This document shows, in pieces, positions 22,601 through 34,212 of a DNA stretch of 64,000 bases (position 1 is its first letter; every line of letters starts with the position of its first letter). The notes beneath the pieces are model-generated. The model ran no database searches. It was not told the DNA's origin and saw only the letters and a list, made by a program, of their open reading frames with translations. Made by a program: the position numbers and the translations under genes. Origin of the DNA: Chytridium lagenaria (lineage: Eukaryota; Chytridiomycota; Chytridiomycetes; Chytridiales; Chytridiaceae); the NCBI GenBank assembly GCA_025449115.1, contig JAHLKC010000088.1, positions 109,433-173,432 of the forward strand, read 5' to 3'.

Positions 22601-23400
22601 CCACCGCCATTTTCTTCAGGTTTCCTTCAAATGAGGCTTTTTTTCCCACGGCGTCGATTCAAGCAACTTTCTACGTTTTCTCAAGAATCCTGAGGACGAC
22701 AACGATGGCGATTGCGACTCTAACAAGGAAAGCGTGAGACCAGAAGATTAAGATACCCTAGTTCCCCTGTTTTCTTTTCGGTGATCTTCCATTTCAGTGG
22801 CATCCGTTGACGGCATCGTTTAATGCAAGATTTCCAGCTACTTCGAATCCCGAGGACGACGAGCAATAGCGATAGCGACTGCGACGTCAACAACGTGACT
22901 TTCGAGTAGACGAGCGAGAGTCCCCTTTCCTGTATTTCCATTCTTTCCACCTTTCTGTAATGCAGGTTTCGTTGTAATGGCATAGAGTCAACCGAGACAT
23001 CGCTGCACAACGCAGGATCGTGACGACGACAACAAGCTCATTTCTGAGACAAGACGAGCGAGTCCCCACCTCTCACTTTTCCTTCTTTCCCCTCACAGTA
23101 TTTAGCGTCATTGATCAGAGATTTGATGAGGGTAACGATGGCGTCAACGAGGTAACCTCAAGACCACCCCTTCCCCTTCCCATTTCCACTTTTCCGATAG
23201 CCTAGGCGGTCGATAACCTCCATCACATGAAGTTCTCGAACATTACTAACGGTACATGGGTGCAGCAACTATGGCGACCCCACGAGGTTACTTCTGAGGG
23301 CAGATGCGCGATACTGTCAATTTCCCATCCGGCGACTTTGACCCCAACCACAAACTGCAAGATCAGATAAGCAAGACTCTTATTTCTCTCCCCAAAATAG

Positions 23401-24887
23401 CTTATCTTCCATCCGCTTCAAATTTCTAGCGAGCTCTCCAGCTTGACCCATCTCCAGAATGCTCCTCAGATGACGCCGTAGTCATAGGATGATGTAGAAC
23501 ACTGAGGCCTGGAGAACTAGCTCTCTGTTATTAGAAAATAATTGTTTGTATTTGAGCCGCGACGTCACACAACGAAACTAATGTGAGAGTTCTTTGAATC
23601 AGGTTTGGGAAGGACGGGAGGGATTTTACCAGGTGTATCTTCTTTTACTTTTTTCTCTCCCTTCCGCTGCGTGTATTATACTTAAACTGTTTTTATTTAC
23701 TTTCAATTAACCAAAATATTTCAAAAGAGGCCAAAGTCACGAAATGCCGACACGAGATCCCAGCATGACATTTGCCCGAGGTACCCTACTATAACCTATC
23801 CCTATGATTTAACATCTCATATTTTTAACCTTTGTTAATCATTATTTCTACTTTCAAATATTAAGCAGTCTTTTTAATATAGTGTGAAGTTACGTCTTCT
23901 ATTGATTCGACGCCACCGAGGTTCTAATCAAGAGAAGACGACCAAGAAGCCAATCCTGTGTCTTACATCTTGTACCGATAATTTGGGGCTAAATAAGGTA
24001 GTTGATTATTTGATGGTGTAGAACGACGTTGATGTGGAGCCAACGAATAACCTCCGCCCTTCGAAGCCAATGAGCTCATGAACGCGACTCTGAGATGTTG
24101 AAGGAGCTTAAGATCAATTATGGCCGGAGAGATGACGAAGTCAATACTCTATCACGATAGTCACGATCGATCAATTATATGGCGTCAGCGTCATGCCAAG
24201 TCACGAATGAAGTTACGAATGCGATTCGACGCCACCAGGCACACGAATACGGCCAATATTGAGCATGCGATGGCGACTACGACGTCAACGACGTTTTAAA
24301 AAAGACGGCAACTTTATTTCATTTGGCTCGACGTCAACGAGCTCATGCATGCGATGTCAAGAGTTTTGAGGAAGCTCAAGGACTTCAGTATCTATTATTG
24401 TGTAGAACGGAATGTATTTAGGATAAATTTATCGAAATCCTAATCCACATGTGCAATTCGATGTCGACGACGTATTGGGCTGTGTTGTTTCAAAGTTAAC
24501 GAGAACCCCACGTCTGTACTTTCACTTTGTTTCGATGCCTTTCGGTTTCACCCAATTTCTTTTTGTATCAAAGTATCCACCCACCCATGAGACGTCTTTT
24601 CGCTGACATCTCAGCAAAGATCCGAGGTTTTAACAAAATCGCAGAGTTTTTTCTTTATGAAAAAAACAACTTTAGGTTTAAAGAGGCATCGGAAACCAAA
24701 TCCGATCCGATTACTGCGGACAAGTGGCACCCCTAGGCCTACTGCAAGGCGGCACATGAAGGGTACTCGACCATGCACGTCAACTTCACCGTCACTCACG
24801 ACAACTTGACCCTTGCCCTTTCCAAACGCCAAAACTAAAAACATATCCACCAAAACTTTAAATCATCATCGAGTCCCGCAGAACCGC
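23401..24887. other. Fading flank of the repeat array, no gene seen
   Basis: Isolated array phrases remain (for example GATGGCGACTACGACGTCAAC at about 24267). 23680-23890 is AT-rich. No coding frame was recognised. Confidence 0.4.
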
Positions 24888-24895
24888 TATAAAAA
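24888..24895 (+). promoter_or_regulatory. TATA box of the small secreted peptide gene
   Basis: TATAAAAA lies 93 bp upstream of the ATG at 24981 and is followed by a pyrimidine/A-rich leader ending in ACCCAAAAAA directly before the start codon. Confidence 0.6.
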
Positions 24896-24980
24896 CCACA
24901 CCGCTTTCCTCTCCACACCACTTTCCATCGCAAAAAAAAACACAGAAAGCCCCAACTCTTCAACCTCTCAACCCAAAAAA

Positions 24981-25112
24981 ATGCAGTTCCACTTCACCGC
25001 TCTTTTCGTCATCGTCCTCAGTGCCTTCACCATCGCCGCGCCACTTCCTGGTGCCGGCTCCGGCTCTGCACCCGTCTCCACCGTCGATCCCACCATACAC
25101 CACCGTTTCTAA
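24981..25112 (+). CDS. Small secreted peptide (43 aa)
   Basis: The frame encodes a classical signal peptide (MQFHFTALFVIVLSAFTIAA) followed by only 23 residues, Gly/Ser/Pro-rich with no cysteine, ending HHRF. The start is supported by the TATA box, the A-rich context and the signal peptide beginning at once. Function unknown; size and secretion suit a wall peptide, propeptide or effector. A longer upstream in-frame ATG at 24813 is unlikely because it lies before the TATA box. Confidence 0.55.
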   Translation: MQFHFTALFVIVLSAFTIAAPLPGAGSGSAPVSTVDPTIHHRF

Positions 25113-25143
25113 GAAACCACACTGTCCTCCCAAAATCCCATCC

Positions 25144-25302
25144 GCCCATATACTGGTTCGAGGAATCCTTCAAGATATCTGACCATGCCAGACCGCGACA
25201 CCCTCAACCCATTCCATCAATAACCCGCCCATTTACTGTTCGAGGAATCCTTCAAGATATCTGACCATGCCAGACCGCGACACCTCCATCAATAACCCGC
25301 CC
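25144..25302 (+). repeat. Two-copy tandem repeat, 83-bp period
   Basis: The block GCCCATATACTGGTTCGAGG starts at 25144 and recurs at 25227 with near identity through CCAGACCGCGACACC. It lies in the 3' flank of the small peptide gene and probably forms part of its 3' UTR. Confidence 0.8.
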
Positions 25303-26503
25303 TTTTTTTTTGGTTTCGTTCGCTTTTACGATAGTTTCATGACTTGACTGCAGCTTGTTATGAGATTGTTGTATTGGCTTTTTTCTCTCCCGTGGGTTGT
25401 GTGAGGCAACCACATCACTGTTTCCCTCCTTTGTTGTCTTGTAATTTATACCACTTTTGTAATTACTGTTGTTTTTGAGTATCGGTTGAACTGCTGCCCC
25501 TTTCCTCGAGAGAATTGCGTGGAAGTTGTTTCCTGCGATGCAAAAAGACATTATCTCTATCTAAATGTTTGTGTGTATAACCTTTGTATATGTTGCGAAA
25601 AAGAATTCGTGAAGGGGCTTATTTACGATCGTGATGAAAACGGACGTGTTTTAAAACAAGTATCAAGGTACATAAGCACTACCAAAAAAAAAACAACAAC
25701 AAAAGAACACTCAAAGGGTTTTAGAACAAGTAAGTTTCTAGGATAAATCTACCTCGTAGAAGGGTTTTGGTTAAGAGCTCTATCAACTCTTACAGCTGTT
25801 TTGTGTAAAGTTATTCAATATCAGCGAAAGCGGAAAAGCCTGCATACTAAACAAAACTGTTGGACCTCAATAATTCCAGTGTGATGCCATGAGGACATAT
25901 CAGTAAAAAAAACAAAAAGTTTTCAGTATCTAAACCATGTCGTGCAATATGGGTCCAAAAGATCGAGCGTTTGATGTTGCATTGTGCTTTAAAAGAAAAA
26001 AAGAATATATAACACCCCCTCCTTTCCTTTCCTTTTTCAACGTCGGAAAGATGACTCCTACTATAACTTAATAGATACAAAGAGGCCGCATTCTTGATGA
26101 GATTTAAGTTTAGGAATGTTGGCGGGGATCCGGACCTCCCACCAGACAGTGCGAGCTCATATCCAGGCTGTCATTATAATTCTCTCAACCCCGAGCCATA
26201 GGTACGATCACGTCCGCCCAGAGTTGTGATGAGTTTGCTTTGTTAAAAGAGTCAACGTGTAACAGTGAAAGTAGGCGGAAAGGATGGAAAGAAAAAAACA
26301 CGCTGTATTTTCTTTCATCAATAGTCTCTGCTTAATAAATACAGTGTCGACAGAAAAAAAAAAAAAAAAAAAAAGGTGTGGACGAATAATAATAATATGG
26401 ATTAAAAAAATAGTGTTGGAGAAAAGATTAAGAAAAAAACGCGTCATAGAAAAAAAACCCACAATCAGACAACTACATCAACTCCACCACAGCACCCTCC
26501 AAA
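25303..26503. other. Intergenic region, no gene seen
   Basis: T- and A-rich blocks, with a poly(A) tract of about 21 nt near 26353-26373. No coding signal. Confidence 0.5.
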
Positions 26504-28094
26504 TCAACAAGCACACCCATGTCTTAAAGGTGTATCATACCCACGATCACTCGGCACCGCCGGTCTCACATTCCGATGTGGCATAGCAGTCTGACAGCAC
26601 TGATCAAGCTCTGTCTAAAATAATACGTTTTCGACGCCACAATCCAGACGACGCCTTCCTTGAACGGTGGGGTGGTGAGGGACCCTTGGTAGACGTAGTA
26701 AGAGGGTGATGAGCGGATATGGTGGGCGGCATCAGAGAGGGGGAGATGGTCAACGTGTTGGCATTTCGTGCGTTTGGAATGGGGGATCTGAGGAGGGAGA
26801 GGTTAGATGTCATGCATGGAAGAGGGTGGGGGGCGGGAAGAACTTACGTGATGGTCGAGACCGTCAAGAAATGTGCAGGGTTCGGCGTTGTGTCGTTCGG
26901 CAGAGGCCATGAACATGCCAAAGACGAGGAGATGGCCGTCAGAGCTAGAGTGGACGAAATGGGCTTCCATATCGAATTCTAAGCAAAACCCATATTCAGA
27001 ATAAGAGTTGAACGACAAAACGACGAAGGCTGAAAACAAAATAAAGAAAGCAAATAAAAGGACTCACCCTTCCCCGGGATCTTGTGTTCGTTCGGGGAAT
27101 GGAAATGAATTTGAACAAGATGATATCGAACACCATCGAAATCAATGTACCCCCCATGTGAACCTCCAGAAAGAGTGTTGGTGGATAATTCCGAGGACGA
27201 TGTTCGCGGTGAATCCACATCAACGTCTGACGGTGTGCTCAAGGACATGGGTGACGCGGGCACACACTGTAAATCCACACACCGACCGGGAATAACAATC
27301 TGACGGTCCGTCCCGTATTCTGAACCTCACAATCATCGCTCACACCTGACGACGATGACGCGATGGATGTAGAAGAGTTGCGGGATTCAGGGGGTGGTGT
27401 AGAGGGGGAGTCGGAAGGGATACCGTGTTCGTGGTTCCGGTGGTGATCGAGGGAGAAGAAGAGGAGGACTTTGTTCAGAGGGCGAGAATGCTTTTCGGTT
27501 GCGTTGTGGTGGAGTTGGTGGTGGTGGTCGTGGGTGGGTGAAAAGTAGTGGATGTCGGGGACAAATTCTTCTCGGGTAAAAAGTAGGTCGTTGTTGACGA
27601 ATTCGACGGGAGACTGGTGGGTGCCGATTTGGAGGCCGGGGATTTTTTCCCAGTTGCGTGGACCGCGTGAGCCTGAGGATTGAATGAAGGAAGGGCTTGT
27701 CAGAAAATTAATGGGGATGGGGCTGGTATAATTGAGAAAAGACGGGAATGCTCACCGTTGTATCTGAGACAGATATGAAGGGAAAAGGATGGAAGTTGAA
27801 GGACAATGGTCAGTATCACGTTCCATTGCTCAGACATAGAAAGAGGAATGATTCTCACCCCCAATTATCCATAGTGACCTTTTTTTGCAACCTCAGTTTT
27901 CCAAGAATCGATGTGCTTGCCTTGAGCAGCTCAAGAGAATCCCCCATATCCGTAGATTTTCTAGATCCGTGATGATGGTGGTTCCAGAACGAGTGGTGCT
28001 CTCCACTGCTTCGCGGTGAATTTGAATCTGCAGCGGTGCTCTTTCTTCCAATGCTGAGTTTGTGCAGACTAGGCATACACCTGTCGTTCTCCAT
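26504..28094 (-). CDS. Alpha-type carbonic anhydrase
   Basis: It catalyses reversible CO2 hydration. Recognisable order: YNGSRGPRNWEKIPGLQIG, HQSPVEF, CEVQNTGRTV, then GGYIDFDGVRYHLVQIHFHS with two zinc ligands (HxH), NEHKIPGK, FDMEAHFVHSSSDG with the third zinc His, and SLTTPPFKEGVVWIV. Splice joins fit at 27763/27680 (YN|GS), about 27069/26980 (GK|EF) and after LDHH (donor near 26846). Two insertions are unusual: a ~60-residue His-rich loop after QSPVEF (HDHHHQLHH and HHRNHEH) and a ~40-residue Ser/Thr-rich loop before GGYID. Frame breaks occur near 27255 and 26608. The N-terminus is uncertain: 28094 is an in-frame ATG leading to a His/Ser-rich leader with no signal peptide; an upstream exon near 28160 is possible. 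Confidence 0.8.
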
Positions 28095-28940
28095 CTTTTC
28101 AGTGGATGATGACCTTGGAGAAGGGCCTGTAGGAGAATGAGCGAGGATTGTGACATTTTCCCTAGTGAAGATGATGACGTGTGATGATCCTCTTTTTCTT
28201 TTTGCTCTTCAGGAGATGGTGAATGATGAATGAATGAGAGTACTTGGATGTAGAGACAGAGGAGGAATTGTATCGAATGCGGGTGGTGGGTGATGGGTGA
28301 TGGTATGAAGCAGGAGTGCGTCAGTGATGGCTGTGTGTACGAACACGTATACCCAGGAGAGCAGCAGGAGTAAATAGTAAATAACAAGGTTGTTGCAGCA
28401 AGCAGCAAGCACTAGTTACCAACTAATGAATGAATACTGAGCAGCAACACCATCAACCACCACCAACGCACTATTAGGGATAGTGATGGATTGATGATGA
28501 TGCTGAGTGCAAAAATAGATAAAACAAACTCAAAAATAGAATAAATTCATTAATAATTAATGAATATATGATAGATCATCATTGATTGGCTGGAATAGTT
28601 ATATCATTCTTGTTTTGGAAATAAGGATTTGGTGCATGTGTAACGTAATTGATTATAACCTTAAATTGAATGTGGAAAGAATCTCGATTCTTTTCAATAA
28701 GGAAATCACACGTCATATCATGCCTTCTCTATTCTATGCAGTCACTACATCAAGGAGAGTGTCAGTGTAATTCAATGTCAATCTATCAAGTGTAATGTCT
28801 GTATATTGATCATAATGTTACACACTTTCATCATCATCAGGTATATACCTATATTACCTACTCTCATAGGAAAAAAAAAAGAAGGGCAAGCAAAGCATTA
28901 CTATTCAATAATCCAAAACATCCATCAATTTATTGAATAA
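28095..28940. other. Divergent promoter region
   Basis: It lies between carbonic anhydrase (-) and PI synthase (+). 28500-28600 and 28780-28930 are AT-rich. The minus strand at 28340-28412 encodes a hydrophobic stretch (IYYLLLLLSWVYVFV) that could be an unannexed signal exon of the carbonic anhydrase, but the splice connection is not clear. Confidence 0.35.
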
Positions 28941-29883
28941 ATGCCCAACGACAACACAAAGAAAAAGGGAGGGGTGGGAGTAGGGACAATAGCTCCTCCT
29001 GCGACACCGGGTGCATCATCATCACCATCACCATTACCTCCCAATGACACCTCATCAACATCAACATCATCAACATCATCATCAGCAGCATCAGACATTA
29101 ATGTTTTCTTGTTCATACCAACCTCATTGGATATGCCCGCGTTGTCTTGTGCTTCCTGTCCCTCTACCTCTTGCCATCCTCTCCTGCATGGCCATGCTGA
29201 CCTATTCCATCTCTTGTCTACTTGATGCCATTGATGGACATGCTGCGAGGTACTTTAACCAATGTAAGTCAGTCAGTCAGCTACACTTTTTTTTTTAAAC
29301 CATACATTACCTTTTCTCTCGCGCTAATATTAATACACATCTAACATTCAAAATACATTTCACACCTCTCTTTCTCTCCTATCGGGCATATATAGCAACC
29401 AAGTTTGGCGCCGTCCTAGACATGGTCACTGACCGCTCCACCACCGCCTGTCTCCTCGTCTACCTCGCTATCATGTTCCCCACATGGGCCATCTTTTTCC
29501 AATCCCTCATCGCTCTCGACTCTCCTCCCACTACATGCAAATGTACTCCTCCCTCACCACGGTGCAGAATCCCATAAAGCCCTCTCCCTGGACTCCAACC
29601 CTCTTCTCAGGCTCTACTACACCGACAGATTCGTCCTGTTCCTCGTGTGCGCACTTGACCAATTGTTTTATATCTGCGTGTACCTTCTGGGTGGAGAGGC
29701 GTTAATGCGGAAATGGTTGGGGAGGGTTGCCCGCTGTGAGGATGGCGATGTGGGCTTTTGGTGGTTCGGGTTGTTTTTGTCATCAAGCAGTTGTTGAATG
29801 TCATTCAACTCGTAGGGGCTTCCATCACGCTCGCGAGGGTTGATCGTAATGCTAGGATCAAGGGCAAGGACAAGGTTCTTTAG
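28941..29883 (+). CDS. PIS1: CDP-diacylglycerol-inositol 3-phosphatidyltransferase
   Basis: It makes phosphatidylinositol from CDP-diacylglycerol and myo-inositol in the ER membrane. The CDP-alcohol phosphatidyltransferase signature spans an intron: DAIDGHAARYFNQ ends at 29263 and STKFGAVLDMVTD starts at 29396, giving DGxxAR-x8-GxxxDxxxD exactly. An N-terminal Ser/Thr/Pro-rich leader precedes NVFLFIP and IGYARVV; the C-terminal part has YYTDRFVLFLVCALDQLFYI, GGEALMRKW and FVIKQLLNVIQLVGASITLA, as in yeast Pis1. Breaks near 29116, 29205, 29520 and 29760 interrupt this essential enzyme, which argues for assembly indels. Start 28941 is the first ATG of the open frame; termination at 29881-29883. 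Confidence 0.88.
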
Positions 29884-30544
29884 TTTCGGAATAGGGACCG
29901 TCCTTTTTTTTTCGGTTGACCAGAGTTGGCGCATTATTTTCCGCGTTATCGCTCTCTATTCTTGTGGTTGTTGTTGACGGGGGCTTCTCTGAATAATTGG
30001 GTTCCTGTTCGATGTGCTTTTTCCCTACAACTACATCCACTCTGAATTTTATTTACCTCCATCTCCACTATTTCTTACCTCCTGAGTTTTGACCTGCTGT
30101 AATACATACCACATTGACTTTACAACCAAAACTTATATAAAACGTTTAAAAGTATATCATATCGCATCCGTCTGGTAGAAATGGTACTAAATAATTATGG
30201 CCGCTTTAAGGGCCTGACGGCAAAATAATTGTCATCCCGTCAGTTGAGTGCGATCTGGCATCCGTCGTCCTTGTAGAGCCCGTTTTGCTAAAGCCATTAC
30301 GAGCGGAGAAGGGAAATAGGAGAGAGCATCTAGAGCTGTTTGGCAGTTGTCTTCCAATTGTTATTGACGATATGGCAAACAGCTGTTGAAGTTGGAGCTT
30401 AAGCAAAACAAAAAACGCTTTTTCTGTCAACTACCGTCAGTCCTAAGCAACTACTATCCATCACACCTTAAACTTTCCAACGATCTAGTATTAATTGGGA
30501 GACAGAAAGACATAACCGACCCTTTTTCTTGGAGCAGAAAAAGG
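29884..30544. other. Intergenic region, no gene seen
   Basis: No recognisable coding frame. Likely the 3' flank of PI synthase and the promoter of the F-box gene. Confidence 0.5.
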
Positions 30545-32141
30545 ATGCCAACTCAACTCCCCATCGAGGTCATCATCCTCATAGCTCTCCACCTTCAACC
30601 CAACCAAGACCCCTCAGAACCCTTCACCCGAGACCCTACCACCAACCTCCCCAACCTCCTCAACCTGGGTTCTGTCAACAAAACCTGGCGTAGCGCCATC
30701 TACACCTTCAAAGTCTGGTCCATCTTCCCTTCTCCCTCTACAACACCAACAGTCGTTCGGCCGAAACAGCTCTCATCTCCATGACCCACTCCCCCCTCCG
30801 CACTCACACCATCACAACCCTCCATCTTCCACGTCTCCTCACACTAGCCCCACAAACGCCTACCCCACATCCCCACTCCGTCCCCCACCTTCCCCCCTTT
30901 CAAAACATAACCACCTCATCCTCTCCCACAGCCCTCTCACAACCCTCCTCCACCTCCTCACCCCAACCCGTCGCAACTCCCTCTCCACCTCCTCCTCCCT
31001 CTCCCTCTGGCTCCACACCTCCAAATCACCAAACTCACCCTCATCTACTCCATCTCCTCTGCCGCCCACTTCTCATCCTCCATCATCCCAACCTCCCCCC
31101 GTCCCTCCCTCTCCTCCCGTTCCATCCAAAACCTCCGTCAATCCTCCCCCCGTCTCATCCCAACCCTCCAACACCTCCGCATCGACCTCCACGGCCCGGA
31201 TTCCGCTCATCAAGGATCAGAGGGTTACGCGATGACGTGTTTAAGACTCGTGGGTGCTTTGAGACCTTCAAAATCTCTTCTTCTTGTCGGTCGACACGCC
31301 GCCGTGCCTGGGTTATCACCGGGTTGGTTGACGGCCACGGAAGGGATCGAAACTCTTGTTATATTGACACGTCTTCGGTCACCACCTCCTTGGACGGTTT
31401 GGACGCCCCCTTGCAGCAACAACCTGTCGTCACGTATCGACGCCTTCTCCATCTATACCACCGGATACTCCTCCAACGTTACCCTCTCATACTCTTTGGT
31501 CATCAGCGGGGTTAACCCATGATATTGCTTCAACGCTGACAACCCTTATCCTTCAATCCTACCCGTCCCTCCCGCTCCTTCTCTCCCGGTATCCCCCTCA
31601 CAACCCCCTCAAGACCCTATACATCGCGTCACCGCCGTTCCCCGTCCCGCATGACGTGCGTCTCGCGAGTGTCGTAAGACGGGCGGTGGCGGCAGAGTTG
31701 GGGGTTGATGAGGAAGGGGGAGTGTTTAAGTGGATTTTGGGGGGACGGTTTCCCGGGATTGAGAGGGTGGGTGTTGAGGAAGCTGGGGGGTGTTTGAGGG
31801 GGCTTGTGGAGGGGGCTGTTGGGGTTAGGGTTTTGGGGGTGGGTGGGGTTGAGGAGGGGTTTGTGGGAGAGGTGGTTGGGATATGGGAGGGAGAGGGGGT
31901 TGGGAGGTTGAGGGAGGTGGTTTGGACGAGGGAGGGGGGATGGGGAGGGTGGATAGTCGAGTTGAGTTGGGGTGGGGAGGGGTTGGGGGGTGAAGGTGAG
32001 GAGGGTGGAGACGAGGAGGGAGATGATGAGATGGGTTGTTGGGGATGTGATGATGATGTGAGGGGGATGGTTTTTTTGTGTGGGTTGGGTATACCGTTGA
32101 ACCTTTTGGTATGGGTGGCGTTTATTAAAGTTTTATTTTAG
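30545..32141 (+). CDS. F-box/LRR-like protein A
   Basis: The start MPTQLPIEVIILIALHL with NLGSVNKTWRSAIYTFKVWS is an F-box-like motif, the part that docks to Skp1 in SCF ubiquitin ligases. The rest is Leu-rich with loose repeat spacing (TLTTLILQSYPSLPLLL, NPLKTLYIASPPF, GVEEAGGCLRGLVEG), consistent with an LRR-like substrate region; this is inference. Frame changes occur near 30740, 31000 and 31515. Codon third positions switch sharply from C to G near 31670. It converges on a related gene (32414-33543). Confidence 0.6.
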
Positions 32142-32413
32142 AAGGGATTAGATATACCGTTTATGTTGGGGGGATTGTGGTTGTGTGTGTGTGTGTGGGG
32201 GGGTTAATATTTGTAATGTATTGGACTAAGGCCTCTTTTGATGGTTATAAATTGTGGGTATACGTATTTTTAAAGTATGCCTTTAACAAAAAACAACGAT
32301 ATCTATAACGCGTCTCCTACGAGTCTCTTTCTCATCTCTTCCACTGTTTTCATCTTCACCAATTTACTATTCCCATCCACCTCACTCAAAACCATCCGTC
32401 CATACCACTTCCT

Positions 32414-33543
32414 TTAAATTCTCCAACCCACTTTCATCCCCAACCCACGCGTCCACAAACCCCTCTCAACACCTCCCATCCCAACAACCTCAACGCTCCA
32501 ACCTCTCGCTCCCCACAATATCCCCTCCCACCCCCTCCCATTCTCAACCCCTAACACCCTCAGCCTCCCAAACCTTTCCATCACCTTTCCATCACCTTTC
32601 GTTCCCCCACCTCCCCCATCCCCACCTCTCACCTCCCTCTCAACCGCCTCAACAACCCAACCCTTCTCAACCCCATCCCCACAAACATACAATCGTTCCA
32701 ACCCATTCCCTTCAGGAAACCTCGCTAAAACCGCCAACACCCCTTCCCCACCTTTAACCACCCACGTCGTCACCCAACCCCTAAACCCCGCATCCCCCCA
32801 AATCTCCCTCTCCCTCCTCCCTCCCCCCTAAAACCTCAACCCACTAGGACTATACCCCCAAACCTCACAAACTCATGAACACCCCCCGACTCCCCCCTCC
32901 CCCCCTCCCTCCCAACAACACACTTCATCATCATCACAACACTCTCCCACACACCACCCCATCGCAACCCCACTCCCAGCATGCTCACCCATCACAACAA
33001 GTCGTCGTGGCGTAAACACCTCCACCATTTTCACCACAACAACCCCAAACCCATCCACCCCGTCATACGCGGAATCAGGTCCTAAAAGCTTCACCTCAAG
33101 TCTCTCAACGCTCTTCAACCGTCGTGACCGCAAAAACACCGCATGATCAAACGTCACCTTGTTTCGTTCATACACCACACACACAGTGTTTAACCCCGTC
33201 AACTTATCCAACCATATTCTAAACCATCCATTAAACACTGCGATACACCCACTTCAACCCTCGTGACGGCATTAAACCCTTCCATGGGTCTTCCTATCGT
33301 CATGCTCCGCATATCCACGATTCGCACGTTATGGGACGGGTGAGGGTGGGGAGGGGGTTTGGGAACACGGTGAGGAGTTTAAGGTGAGGACGGCGGTGCG
33401 CCATGCGTTGTTGACGGAGGAGAGGGTGAGGAGGTAGGGAGTGGAGGTGTTGGGTCGATGGTGATGGCGTCATGGGGGTTGGTGTTGGGTTGGAGGTAGG
33501 TGAAGATGGGGAGGAGGATTTCGAGAGGGAGAGAGGGAGTCAT
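32414..33543 (-). CDS. F-box/LRR-like protein B (paralog)
   Basis: It begins MTPSLPLEILLPIFTYLQPN and after a break near 33440 continues YLLTLSSVNNAWRTAVLTL, the same F-box layout as protein A. Downstream frames (33238-32873 with SVERLEVKLLGP, and 32773-32414 with GLERLYVCGDGVEKGW and FGRLRVLGVENGRGW) are Leu-rich repeats. Breaks near 33245 and 32830 split the open frame. The two genes are tail to tail, 272 bp apart. The exact 3' end is uncertain. Confidence 0.55.
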
Positions 33544-34212
33544 AGCTGTATAAGGTTGTTGAAGTAAAAGTCCTGTTGACGTTACGTTAAAGTCCTGGTG
33601 ATGTTAAAAGGGTTGTAAGCTTGATGATGCTGAAGCTGTGCAGTCCAGGCGTGGTGATGGCTTGTGGTGAGGGCTTTTCTCCACCTCGCTCTTTTATTCT
33701 GATCAAACGATGGGTAAGCTCAGATGATGTTAACCTATACAGTCTGCATCGGAAAATTGGAGGTACGTTAATCTTTCTCCAGGGTGACGATGATGATGAT
33801 TGTTTGCATGTCTCAATACTCCAAAAGGTTTTGTTTTGAGGGGGTTGTCATATCACTGATGACAATTTTCTTAGAAACCGTTTATTACACGCTTTCATGT
33901 ACCCAAATAACACGTCGACTCTACGTGCCATCACCCCTACAAAACTTTTTGTAAAAAAACTCGTGACTGCGCGTATTCAAGGTTACTGCGCTTTGGGACA
34001 AACATCAGATTTACCGCTGGGTGTTCCTCCAAATAGAGTTCTTCTCCAAAAAAAAAAGAATATAGCTCCTACTATTTTGTAAGATCTTTTATATTAGGTC
34101 AATCTTCGTACTGATGCATCACACTACATCTTTACCACCTGTACCTCGCTATCGTGATTCCCATCACCTATTTACCAAAACATTTCTTTGCTCCCTCGAC
34201 TATCCAACAACG
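33544..34212. other. Intergenic region between F-box B and receptor 1
   Basis: Divergent upstream region with no recognised gene; contains a GATGATGAT microsatellite near 33788-33800. Confidence 0.45.

Larger units (their letters stand above)
16100..23400. repeat. Degenerate satellite-like array with ~1-kb higher-order repeat
   Basis: More than thirty copies of a ~35-bp core, AACGATGGCGACTGCGACG followed by CCAACGAGGTCAC, occur on the plus strand at intervals of about 90-170 bp. They are separated by an AGACGAGCGA phrase, a pyrimidine tract (TTTCCCTTCTTTCC type) and a CAGGCTTCGTTT block. Copies are cleanest at 16690-19150 and fade rightwards. Superimposed is a long-period unit marked by ATCAAGAC near 16314, 17309, 18304, 19621 and 21350; the first two periods are about 995 and 998 bp. 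Indels are frequent and no frame is kept across the core copies, so it is not a repeat protein. No mobile-element gene is visible inside. Confidence 0.85.

Noticed and set aside
26353..26373. Poly(A) tract as the tail of a retroposed gene
   Set aside because: No coding relic or target-site duplication seen next to it.
28925..29116. Minus-strand Asp-rich ORF
   Set aside because: It is the antisense of the Ser/Thr-rich N-terminus of PI synthase.
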